Assembly (NCBI GenBank): GCA_022790905.1
Contig: JAAVYC010000010.1
Span: 1 to 8,683, forward strand
Direction: 5' to 3'
DNA: 8,683 nt
DNA from: Lachnospiraceae bacterium
GTDB lineage: Bacteria; Bacillota; Clostridia; Lachnospirales; Lachnospiraceae
Part shown: positions 1 to 6,310 of the stretch, in pieces
Layout: every line of letters starts with the position of its first letter
How positions within the stretch are numbered: the stretch's first letter is position 1
Made by a program: the position numbers and the translations under genes
Notes under the pieces: model-generated
Database searches by the model: none
Seen by the model: the letters and a program-made list of their open reading frames with translations, nothing else
Told to the model about the DNA's origin: nothing

Positions 1-1215
1 ATGGATGAGATCGCTGAAAAGATTGATCCACACCGTCAGGCACATCTTTCCGGTATGCCAACTTCCTGTATTTACACAGTTGAAAAATTCTATTGGTTGA
101 AGAAATTCCAGCCGGAAGTATACAACGCTACCAAATATTGTGCTACGCTCGATGCGTTTATCATGCATAAGTTCGGTTCTGATAATTTTGTAAACGAAGT
201 TACGAATACCATGGTAAGTGGTATGATCGACGTAAATACATTTGACTGGTGTGATGAAATTCTGGATGCTCTGGAATTGGATAAATCGAAACTTCCTCCA
301 TTGGTTGATCCTAATACGGTTGTTGGTACAATCAAAGAAGATATCTCCAAACGTACAGGTTTGGCTGTAGGTACTTTAATCGTAGCAGGTTGTGGAGATC
401 AGCAGGCTGCTGCTATGGGAGCAGGAGTGACAAAAGATGGATCTATGTCTTTGACACTTGGTACTGTTGGAGAACTTGTCGTTGGTCTTGCAGAGCCTGA
501 TTTTGTAAAATTGGAAGGTCTTATGATTCCGTCTACTGCAAATAAAGGTGTATTTGAAATCGAAGGAAATCAGATTTCTGGTGCTACTTGCTATCGTTGG
601 TGTCGTGATACCATCTGCAACACAGAGGCAGCTTTAGCTGACGCTATGGGTATGGATGCCTTTGATTTGATGGGGAACTATATCCGCAAGTCGAAACCGG
701 GCTGTAATGGTGTTATGTTCTATGCAGGTCTGTTTGGAACTGGATATCCGACTTGGAACCCGAAATGTACCGGTGTCTATGTGGGATTAAAATCTTCTAA
801 TACCCGTGCTGATATGGTTCGTGCCGTTATGGAAGGTATTACTTTTGAGTCTCGTTTTATCTATGAAGCGATCAAGGAAACTGGCGTGAATATGGAACAT
901 GAGATTGCTGTTACCGGAGGTGCTTTTAAATCTCCTGAATGGTGCCAGATTACTGCTGATATTATGAATTGTAAACTCAAACTGTTGAAGGTTTCAGATG
1001 CAGCGATTATCGGTGTAGCTATCCAGGCTGCTTATGCGGCAGGATTAGTGGGATCTCTTGCTGAAGGCGTAGAGAAGATGGTTTCTGTTGTTGGAACAGT
1101 AGAGCCAATTCCTGAGAATGTAGAGTACTACAACAAGTGTTTCCCTATTTATAAAGATATTTATTATGGTCTCAATGACCGTAAGGTCTTTGACCGTCTT
1201 GATGAAATTAGCTAA
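1..1215 (+). CDS. FGGY-family carbohydrate kinase, N-terminus cut by window edge
   Basis: This is an ATP-dependent sugar or polyol kinase of the FGGY family (xylulokinase, glycerol kinase, AI-2 kinase LsrK), cytosolic. About 404 residues are visible. Family members run to roughly 480-530, and the N-terminal DxGT phosphate motif is absent, so about 100 residues probably lie upstream; the ATG at base 1 is most likely an internal Met. Visible landmarks, in window numbering, are the catalytic-base segment GCGDQQ (Asp133), the LGT phosphate loop (153-155), TGGAFKSPEW (305-314), which is the conserved ATP-site motif, and the family-signature stretch around 258-279. The RWCRDTIC segment followed by GMDAF..L resembles the equivalent part of LsrK, but this is an impression, not an alignment. 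It is the first visible gene of a four-gene catabolic operon. Substrate unknown; family call very secure. Confidence 0.93.
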   Translation: MDEIAEKIDPHRQAHLSGMPTSCIYTVEKFYWLKKFQPEVYNATKYCATLDAFIMHKFGSDNFVNEVTNTMVSGMIDVNTFDWCDEILDALELDKSKLPPLVDPNTVVGTIKEDISKRTGLAVGTLIVAGCGDQQAAAMGAGVTKDGSMSLTLGTVGELVVGLAEPDFVKLEGLMIPSTANKGVFEIEGNQISGATCYRWCRDTICNTEAALADAMGMDAFDLMGNYIRKSKPGCNGVMFYAGLFGTGYPTWNPKCTGVYVGLKSSNTRADMVRAVMEGITFESRFIYEAIKETGVNMEHEIAVTGGAFKSPEWCQITADIMNCKLKLLKVSDAAIIGVAIQAAYAAGLVGSLAEGVEKMVSVVGTVEPIPENVEYYNKCFPIYKDIYYGLNDRKVFDRLDEIS

Positions 1216-1239
1216 TAAGAGTAGGTCAATATATATATA

Positions 1240-1271
1240 GCGGCGTGGGAGTGATGTCTCTTCCATGCCGC
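1240..1271 (+). other. GC-rich intercistronic hairpin before dehydrogenase gene
   Basis: Bases 1240-1251 (GCGGCGTGGGAG) pair with 1260-1271 (CTTCCATGCCGC) as a 12-bp stem with two G-U wobbles and an 8-nt loop. The hairpin ends one base before the ribosome binding site of the next gene (AAAGGAGT, 1273-1280). No T-run follows, so it is not an intrinsic terminator. A role in mRNA processing, 3'-end stability of the kinase message or translational tuning of the next cistron is possible but inferred. Confidence 0.6.
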
Positions 1272-1284
1272 CAAAGGAGTAAAA

Positions 1285-2673
1285 ATGAAGGATTTTGTAG
1301 AAATAAAGGATTTGGTAGGAGATATACATAAAGCGCATTCCTTTCCCTGTCCAGTGTGTGAACACGAGCATGCTTCGACAATAGGCGAAGCATTGATAGG
1401 CAACGGAGCGCTGGCAGGTCTTCCTGGTATGTTGGAAGGGCTTAAGCTCGGGAAAAAAGTTCTCGTGGTAACCGATGAGATCGTATATGGTTTGGTTGGT
1501 GAACGTGCAAAAGAACTCTGGGAGTCCGGAGGGCTGGAACTTTCCTGGCATGTATTTAAGACACCGATGCTGCCAAATGAACAGGCTATCGGTGAGGTGT
1601 TTGTGGAAGCTGCCTCTGCCCCTGACGTTTTTGTGTCTTTAGGCGGCGGTTCTGTATGTGACGTAACTCGCTATGTTGCGCATCGACTTGACATACCTCT
1701 TATTCCTGTTCCAACGGCAATTACGCACGATGGATTTTTTACAGATATGTCTCTATTGCTTTTAGGAGGAATGAAGACTACCGTGGTATGTGCCCCGCCT
1801 GCCGCTTTTTTGGCAGATATTGATATCATCTGCAAAGCTCCTGTACGGATGAATGCCGCAGGTCTTGGTGAGATGGCATCCAAGTTTACGGCACTTGCAG
1901 ATTGGTATGCCGCTTCCCTTGTGAATGGAGATTGGTATTGTGATGCGGTATTCAATCTCATGATAGAAGCTATTGATCAGGCGTTTGCGGCTTCGGAAGG
2001 TATCGCCTCCGGAGATCCAGATGCACTTCTATCCCTTACAGATGCGCTGTATAAGAGTGCAGTGGATATGAGCTGGTACGGTTCTGCCCGTACAGGTGCC
2101 GGTGCCGAACATCATCTGACTCATTATTGGGTTATGCGTCATGCAGTACGAGGTGAAAAACCGAACATGCACGGTGCTGAAGTTGGAGTGGGAGCTGTAT
2201 TGGTGCTGAATATGTGGCAGCGAATGCTTGCTATAGATGAGAATCATTTTGATATTGATAAAGCCTTAGATGCAATGCTGACGAAAGAGCAGTGGGAGGA
2301 ACACGTCAAAAAAGGTTATGGTGACGCTGCTCCGGAAGCTTTCAAAGCACAGAAAAATAAGAGCTTTTCTAGGGAAGAGCGCCGTAAGGAGATAGAGCGG
2401 ATTCTCAAGGCATTGCCGGCTCTTAGAGAAAAGTTTGCTTATCTTCCGAACTACAAAGAATTTGCTGTAAGGTTAAAGGAAGCAGGAGCTCCTTATGTAC
2501 CTTCACAGTTGCATGTGACACGTGAGGAGATTATTGACAGTGTTCTCTATGCAAAAGAAGTTCGCAGTAAATATACTTCCCTGTGGATTGCTGACGCACT
2601 CGGTCTGCTTCCGGAACTTTCGGTTGCTTTAGCAGACGATGCCGAGGCGCTTGAAAAGGAACTGGCGGATTAG
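1285..2673 (+). CDS. AraM/EgsA-like sn-glycerol-1-phosphate dehydrogenase family protein
   Basis: This is an iron-containing-alcohol-dehydrogenase superfamily protein closest to the AraM/sn-glycerol-1-phosphate dehydrogenase branch. Known members interconvert DHAP and G1P with NAD(P)H and a divalent metal. The 462 residues begin after a good SD (AAAGGAGT) 4 nt from the ATG. Visible motifs are the dinucleotide loop GGGSVCDVTRYVAH (120-133), PVPTAITHDGFFTD (141-154), the APPAAFLADID segment (170-180), AAGLGEMASKFTALADW (191-207), EHHLTHYW (275-282) and HGAEVGVG (296-303). His280 and His296 are the expected metal ligands; the third, normally Asp in a GD pair, appears here as Glu196. An N-terminal CPVCEHEH cluster (22-29) is also present. 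B. subtilis araM likewise sits in a sugar operon. Between a kinase and an aldolase gene, it probably acts on a phosphorylated ketose or polyol. Family secure, substrate not. Confidence 0.88.
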   Translation: MKDFVEIKDLVGDIHKAHSFPCPVCEHEHASTIGEALIGNGALAGLPGMLEGLKLGKKVLVVTDEIVYGLVGERAKELWESGGLELSWHVFKTPMLPNEQAIGEVFVEAASAPDVFVSLGGGSVCDVTRYVAHRLDIPLIPVPTAITHDGFFTDMSLLLLGGMKTTVVCAPPAAFLADIDIICKAPVRMNAAGLGEMASKFTALADWYAASLVNGDWYCDAVFNLMIEAIDQAFAASEGIASGDPDALLSLTDALYKSAVDMSWYGSARTGAGAEHHLTHYWVMRHAVRGEKPNMHGAEVGVGAVLVLNMWQRMLAIDENHFDIDKALDAMLTKEQWEEHVKKGYGDAAPEAFKAQKNKSFSREERRKEIERILKALPALREKFAYLPNYKEFAVRLKEAGAPYVPSQLHVTREEIIDSVLYAKEVRSKYTSLWIADALGLLPELSVALADDAEALEKELAD

Positions 2674-2708
2674 CTGTCCGTTCAATTATATATTTATTTC
2701 ATTTTATA

Positions 2709-2716
2709 AGGAGGAA
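2709..2716 (+). promoter_or_regulatory. Ribosome binding site of the aldolase gene
   Basis: AAGGAGGA lies 5 nt before the ATG at 2722 and fixes that start. The 48-nt gap from the dehydrogenase stop is AT-rich with no recognisable promoter or terminator, consistent with co-transcription. Confidence 0.75.
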
Positions 2717-2721
2717 AAATA

Positions 2722-3456
2722 ATGCCTAAACCAAAAAAACTTGCTGATCTTGATTTGTCGCCTAAGGGTATGGCGCAACTCATAGATTTTTCCGTCCTCA
2801 ATTCCGACGCTTCTAAGGAAGATATCGATAGAGGTATCGATCTCTCCATTAAGTACGGTTTTAAGGGCTTTCACACGAACACATTCTGGTCTGAGTATGT
2901 AGCAGATCGTCTGGAAGGAACTGGAATTGAAGCTGCATATCCTGTATCATTCCCGTTTGGCTGTGTAACGACAGAACTTAAGGTTGCTGAAGCAATCGAG
3001 GGAAGCAAGAAGATGAGAGGTCGTCCTTGGGTCATCGATATGGTTGCAAATCATGGTATGTTGAAATCAGGCGAATATGATTATTATAAGAACGATATTG
3101 CAGAGGTTTGTAAAGTTGCTCACGATGGCGGTGCTCAGTGTAAAGCAATCCTCGAGGTTCAGCTTTTGACAGATGATCAGATCAAAGCTGCTGTTGAGCT
3201 TGCAAGCGAAGCTGGAGTTGATTTTGTGAAATCTTCGACAGGACGTCACGGCGGACCTTCTATGCATCAGGTAAAATTGATGTGTGATACCGCTCCTGAA
3301 AATGTAGAAGTTAAAGTTGCCGGAACAGGATCTTTCTGGACGCCTATGGTTGTTCTCGGATGTATGATGCTCGGCGTTACTCGTATCGGTACGCGGAATG
3401 GCCCTGCTATCGTTGACGACATGAACGATTTGGTAGTACCACTTCTCAATCTTTAA
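2722..3456 (+). CDS. DeoC-family class I aldolase, divergent phosphate loops
   Basis: This is a TIM-barrel Schiff-base aldolase of the deoxyribose-phosphate aldolase (DeoC) family, 244 residues, the usual length. The expected catalytic set is present: Asp22 in IDFSVL (the family's DHTLL strand), Asp106 in WVIDMVANHG, the Schiff-base Lys170 in VDFVKSSTG and the second Lys198 in VEVKVAG. Two phosphate-contact segments depart from classic DeoC: KxxGGIR reads KVAGTGSFW (198-206), and the terminal GxSS/GTSS turn reads IGTRNG (222-227). The VCVNP strand is replaced by FHTNTFW (50-56). Active aldolase chemistry is therefore likely, but on a substrate other than deoxyribose-5-phosphate. No pentose-nucleoside genes (deoB, deoD, pdp) are nearby. 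It lies third in the operon behind the kinase and dehydrogenase. Calling it DeoC by function would be over-annotation. Confidence 0.88.
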   Translation: MPKPKKLADLDLSPKGMAQLIDFSVLNSDASKEDIDRGIDLSIKYGFKGFHTNTFWSEYVADRLEGTGIEAAYPVSFPFGCVTTELKVAEAIEGSKKMRGRPWVIDMVANHGMLKSGEYDYYKNDIAEVCKVAHDGGAQCKAILEVQLLTDDQIKAAVELASEAGVDFVKSSTGRHGGPSMHQVKLMCDTAPENVEVKVAGTGSFWTPMVVLGCMMLGVTRIGTRNGPAIVDDMNDLVVPLLNL

Positions 3457-3472
3457 TCTCGTAATGAATTGA

Positions 3473-3504
3473 TGAAACGTATTTGGACTGCCTGAAACGT
3501 ATTT
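3473..3504. repeat. 12-bp direct repeat TGAAACGTATTT, 20-bp period
   Basis: TGAAACGTATTT occurs exactly at 3473-3484 and again at 3493-3504, 20 bp start to start (about two helical turns), in the gap between the aldolase and VOC genes. The second copy forms much of one arm and the loop of the hairpin at 3488-3516. A two-site protein operator or a local duplication are both possible. Confidence 0.7.
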
Positions 3505-3516
3505 TGTTCCAGGCAG
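3488..3516 (+). other. Intercistronic hairpin before the VOC gene
   Basis: CTGCCTGAAAC (3488-3498) pairs with GTTCCAGGCAG (3506-3516): seven perfect pairs, one A-C mismatch, three more pairs, and a 7-nt loop. No T-run follows; the SD AAGGAGGT (3528-3535) starts 12 nt later. Like the hairpin at 1240-1271, it sits just ahead of a ribosome binding site, so it more likely affects message processing or relative expression than termination. Confidence 0.6.
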
Positions 3517-3538
3517 ATCCATGCATTAAGGAGGTAAA

Positions 3539-4027
3539 ATGACTGACAAACTTATAAATGAAGAAATCTTGAATGAACTTCATTTGCCTCAACCATGTCA
3601 GTTGGGTATCATGGTGGATGATGTGGAAAAAGCAGCACCTGCATTCCTTCATTTTATTGGCCAAGACGGTTTTCGTGAGTACCGTATGCTCAATACAGAA
3701 GGCGCAGTTTTTCGCGGAAAGCCTGTTAATTTTATTATAAAGATAGCTAAATTATTTTGGCAGGAGCTGGAGCTCGAACTTATGCAGGTGATTGATTCAC
3801 CGTTCCATGATGAATATTATAAAAAACATGGTCAGGGTTTGCATCATTTGGGATTTCGTGTTCCTGATGTCAAAGCCTATTATCCTGTCTTTGAGGAATT
3901 TGGTGCACCTTGTATCTGTTCAAGCCATTGGATCAATAAAGTAAACGGTCCTACGTGCTGTGCATATTTTGATACTACTGAAAAATTGGGATTTATTCTT
4001 GAACTGGTTGGTCCTTATGTGGAGTAA
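3539..4027 (+). CDS. VOC-fold (glyoxalase/epimerase-like) protein
   Basis: A 162-residue vicinal-oxygen-chelate metalloprotein with two beta-alpha-beta-beta-beta modules. Expected metal ligands are visible: Gln21 in QLGIMVDDVEKA at the start of module 1, Glu80 in ELELMQ, a His of GLHHLGFRV (102 or 103) opening module 2, and Glu155 in FILELVGPY. The HHLGFRV plus DVxxxxPVFEEFG layout is like methylmalonyl-CoA epimerase and glyoxalase I relatives. Family chemistry is enolisation of an alpha-hydroxyketone or alpha-proton abstraction, so in this operon it could isomerise or epimerise the phosphorylated ketose made by the upstream enzymes, or detoxify a reactive aldehyde. The start is set by AAGGAGGT 3 nt upstream. 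It is the last gene before the operon terminator. Fold secure; reaction unknown. Confidence 0.85.
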   Translation: MTDKLINEEILNELHLPQPCQLGIMVDDVEKAAPAFLHFIGQDGFREYRMLNTEGAVFRGKPVNFIIKIAKLFWQELELELMQVIDSPFHDEYYKKHGQGLHHLGFRVPDVKAYYPVFEEFGAPCICSSHWINKVNGPTCCAYFDTTEKLGFILELVGPYVE

Positions 4028-4035
4028 TTCTAATT

Positions 4036-4064
4036 TTGAAACACATATACTTGTAGGGTATACA
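4036..4064 (+). promoter_or_regulatory. Possible promoter with overlapping LysR-type T-N11-A box
   Basis: TTGAAA (4036-4041), a 17-nt spacer and TATACA (4059-4064) form a fair sigma-A candidate right after the VOC stop codon. The spacer and -10 contain the perfect dyad TATAC-N7-GTATA (4046-4062), a T-N11-A motif almost identical to the one at the lysR promoter (6299-6315). No ORF follows before the terminator at 4138-4179, so if it is a promoter, the product would be a transcript of about 110 nt. Confidence 0.35.
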
Positions 4065-4137
4065 AAATATTTTTGAAATGATTGAGGCTATTCTAAAATA
4101 AATAGATGTAATACACTATGCCATATAAATATATATA

Positions 4138-4179
4138 TTCAAAAATGAAGCCAGAGAAGAATTGGGCTTCATTTTTGAA
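4138..4179. terminator. Intrinsic terminator of the sugar operon
   Basis: TTCAAAAATGAAGCC (4138-4152) and GGCTTCATTTTTGAA (4165-4179) are perfectly complementary: a 15-bp stem with a 12-nt loop. The A- and T-tracts are inside the stem, so it can act in either direction. It lies 110 nt after the VOC gene and ahead of the degV promoter, separating the two transcription units. Confidence 0.85.
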
Positions 4180-4236
4180 CGTATATAGAGAAGTTTTACA
4201 GATTTTCTAGAGAGTAAAGTGAAAAATACTGTGTGA

Positions 4237-4265
4237 TTGACATGCGGATACTGTTTGGGTATAAT
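4237..4265 (+). promoter_or_regulatory. Consensus sigma-A promoter of the degV-family gene
   Basis: TTGACA (4237-4242) and TATAAT (4260-4265) match consensus at all twelve positions with an ideal 17-bp spacer, predicting a start near 4272 and a leader of about 43 nt. A 7-bp inverted repeat, TGTGATT (4232-4238) and AATCACA (4263-4269), overlaps the -35 and -10 elements, so a repressor could bind across the promoter. Confidence 0.88.
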
Positions 4266-4314
4266 CACAGCAGACGTAAAAATAAGAAAAAATAAATGGG
4301 AAAAGGGGTACTAA

Positions 4315-5205
4315 ATGATGGGAGATTATATAATAAGTTGTTGCTCAACAGCTGATTTGTCGAAAGAGCGTTTTGTGAAAAGAAAGATCCAGTATGTATG
4401 TTTTCATTTCACGTTGGATGGGAAAGAATATTTGGATGATCTCGGTATCTCTATTTCTCCAGAAGAACTTTATCGGAGAATGCTGGATGGAGAGGAAGCT
4501 AAAACTTCACAGATTAGTGTAGGAGAGTATGAAGATTTTTTTGAAAAGAACTTAAAAGAGGGAAAGGATATTTTGCATGTAACGCTCTCAACAGGTATCT
4601 CAGGCACTTATAACTCTGCATGTGTTGCAAGAGATGAATTGTTAGAACGTTATCCCGACAGAAAGATTTATGTGGTGGATTCCCTTGGTGCATCCAGTGG
4701 ATATGGACTGCTTATGGATACCCTCGCAGATATGCGAGATTCAGGATTGGGAATAGATGAGTTATATCAGTGGGTAGAGGAGAACAAGTTATATTTGCAT
4801 CACTGGTTCTTTTCCACCGATTTAACTTTTTATATTAAGGGCGGACGAATTTCTAAAACGGCTGGCTTTATTGGTTCAGTTATGGGAATTTGTCCGTTTC
4901 TCAATGTAAACAGTGAGGGAAGATTGATTCTCAGAGAAAAAGTTCGTCCTAGAAAGAAGGTCATCAGAAAGATTGTGGAGAAAATGGAACAAAATGCCAG
5001 AGACGGTTTGGATTACTCCGAGAAATGTTTCATGTGTCATTCCCTATGTATGGAAGATGCCCAGGCGGTGGCTTCTCTTGTGGAAGAAAAATTTAAAAAT
5101 TTAAATGGCAATGTAGAGATTTTTCCGATTGGGACTACAATAGGAAGTCATACGGGACCTGGAACGGTTGCCCTGTTTTTTTGGGGAGGGAAAAGAGAAC
5201 AATAG
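4315..5205 (+). CDS. DegV/FakB-family fatty-acid-binding protein
   Basis: A cytosolic DegV-family protein of 296 residues, the usual size. Characterised members (FakB) bind a single fatty acid and present it to the FakA kinase for phosphorylation and phospholipid synthesis. The N-terminal strand is the family's ITDSS-type element, here ISCCSTADL (7-15). The ligand-contact motifs TSQ (64-66) and STGISGTYNSA (92-102), the VDSLGASSG turn (121-129) and IKGGRIS (174-180) are all present, as is the C-terminal IGxxIGxHTGPG segment. Two adjacent ATGs (4315, 4318) could start it; the AAAAGGGG purine stretch (4301-4308) suits either. No fakA-like kinase is in the window, so it is a solitary family member. 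It is monocistronic, with its own promoter and a terminator shared with lysR. Lipid specificity cannot be read from sequence. Confidence 0.92.
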   Translation: MMGDYIISCCSTADLSKERFVKRKIQYVCFHFTLDGKEYLDDLGISISPEELYRRMLDGEEAKTSQISVGEYEDFFEKNLKEGKDILHVTLSTGISGTYNSACVARDELLERYPDRKIYVVDSLGASSGYGLLMDTLADMRDSGLGIDELYQWVEENKLYLHHWFFSTDLTFYIKGGRISKTAGFIGSVMGICPFLNVNSEGRLILREKVRPRKKVIRKIVEKMEQNARDGLDYSEKCFMCHSLCMEDAQAVASLVEEKFKNLNGNVEIFPIGTTIGSHTGPGTVALFFWGGKREQ

Positions 5206-5276
5206 GCCAGTAACGTCTGTTAGCAATTAATAAAATATTGACGATGGTGTGACCGCAGTAAGATTGAGGTTATAAA

Positions 5277-5310
5277 AAATGCTCTTTATGTTTTGACATA
5301 AAGGGCATTT
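5277..5310. terminator. Bidirectional terminator between degV-family gene and lysR
   Basis: AAATGCTCTTTATG (5277-5290) and CATAAAGGGCATTT (5297-5310) form a 14-bp stem with one G-U pair and a 6-nt loop. On the - strand the stem runs into six T residues (5279 to 5274), an excellent U-tract for the lysR transcript. On the + strand the tail is ATTTCTTTG, weaker but adequate for the convergent degV-family gene. Confidence 0.85.
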
Positions 5311-5333
5311 CTTTGTAACGAATGGATCGTGTT

Positions 5334-6227
5334 TCAGGATGACAGGGATTGATTTGTTATTTGTTGCATTTGAAGTAAAAATTTTTCCGCTGCTTTTGGA
5401 AAAATTTGATATTTTTTCCAGATGATATGCATCCCTTCTGAGAGCTCTGGCTTGAGAGGACGAAAACAGAGGTTGCTATCCCCGCTGATATTGATAATTT
5501 TATCAAAACTTAAAGCGTATCCCATTCCCTCTTCCACCATGAGAGAACCGTTGAACAAAAGGTTGTATGTTCCGACAATATTCAGTTCATCACGATTTTT
5601 TCCAAGCCATTTCATCAGGGAAGATCTGCTAGACTGCTGACGAGAAGTAATAAGTGGTTGATTCCACAGGTCTTCTGGTGTAATAAATTCTTTTTTTGCC
5701 AAATCTGAGTCACGGCGCATTAAAACTCCCCAGATATCCTCATATGGTATTTTTAGCATATGATATTTTGTCGTATCGACTTCTCCAAATACCAATCCAA
5801 AATCAATCAATCCGCGGTCAAGATTTTCCAAAACGTTTACACTATCGCCGCTGATCGTATGAAGATGAATATCTGGAAAATCTTGTTGTAAAGTGTGGAC
5901 AGCTTTTGCCAGAAAGCGTACACCAATGGTCTCACCAGCTCCAATCGTGATATCGCCGGCAATATAATCGTTGGATAACGTGATTTCATTTTCCGTCTTT
6001 CTTACCAATTCCATAATTTCTTCCGCCCTCTTGCGAAGAATCATCCCCTCATCGGTTAGAGTAATACGTCGATTGCTACGAACGATAAGTTGTTTTCCCA
6101 ATTCCTCTTCCATTTCTCTTAACTGGCGTGAGAGTGTGGGTTGTGATAAATGAAGAGCCTTTGCTGCTCCAGAAATACTCTGTTCTCTTGTGACCGCAAG
6201 AAAATATTGTAAGACGCGCAATTCCAT
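5334..6227 (-). CDS. LysR-family transcriptional regulator
   Basis: A 297-residue LysR-type regulator of the standard length. The N-terminal winged helix-turn-helix (residues 1-60) reads MELRVLQYFLAV, then SISGAAKALHLSQPTLSRQLREMEEELG, then the wing RSNRRITLTDEG. A linker helix follows, and from about residue 90 comes the two-lobed periplasmic-binding-protein-like effector domain. An ideal SD (AGGAGGT, + strand 6233-6239) sits 5 nt ahead of the ATG and fixes the start. The gene is transcribed away from the lipoprotein gene and towards the degV-family gene. Its promoter overlaps a T-N11-A box, suggesting the usual negative autoregulation. The co-inducer is unknown. Target candidates are the divergent lipoprotein unit and the similar box after the sugar operon (4046-4062). 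Confidence 0.94.
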   Translation of the reverse strand: MELRVLQYFLAVTREQSISGAAKALHLSQPTLSRQLREMEEELGKQLIVRSNRRITLTDEGMILRKRAEEIMELVRKTENEITLSNDYIAGDITIGAGETIGVRFLAKAVHTLQQDFPDIHLHTISGDSVNVLENLDRGLIDFGLVFGEVDTTKYHMLKIPYEDIWGVLMRRDSDLAKKEFITPEDLWNQPLITSRQQSSRSSLMKWLGKNRDELNIVGTYNLLFNGSLMVEEGMGYALSFDKIINISGDSNLCFRPLKPELSEGMHIIWKKYQIFPKAAEKFLLQMQQITNQSLSS

Positions 6228-6280
6228 AAAATACCTCCTAGTTTATGGCAGTTTTGATTGCATTTTTGTGATTTTTGATC

Positions 6281-6310
6281 AGTGTAACATGTTTTGGATA
6301 TACCTATCAA
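6281..6310 (-). promoter_or_regulatory. Promoter of the lysR gene
   Basis: Read on the - strand: TTGATA (complement of 6305-6310), an 18-nt spacer ending in TGT, and TACACT (complement of 6281-6286). This is an extended -10 promoter with a near-consensus -35, giving a leader of roughly 45-50 nt. The LysR-type box at 6299-6315 covers the -35 element. Confidence 0.55.

Noticed and set aside
1..3. ATG at base 1 as the true kinase start
   Set aside because: The FGGY N-terminal domain with its phosphate motif is missing and the protein is about 100 residues short, so the window edge merely falls on an internal Met codon.
1045..1551. Long antisense open frame across the kinase/dehydrogenase junction
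   Set aside because: It overlaps two well-supported genes, has no SD, and its translation is rich in His, Cys, Phe and Tyr with no family motif; it is a shadow frame.
3067..3522. Antisense open frame opposite the aldolase gene
   Set aside because: Low-complexity translation with no recognisable motif, lying opposite a gene with intact catalytic residues.
4232..4269. TGTGA...TCACA arms as a CRP or Rex site
   Set aside because: Those sites need a 6-8 bp centre; here the arms are 24 bp apart.
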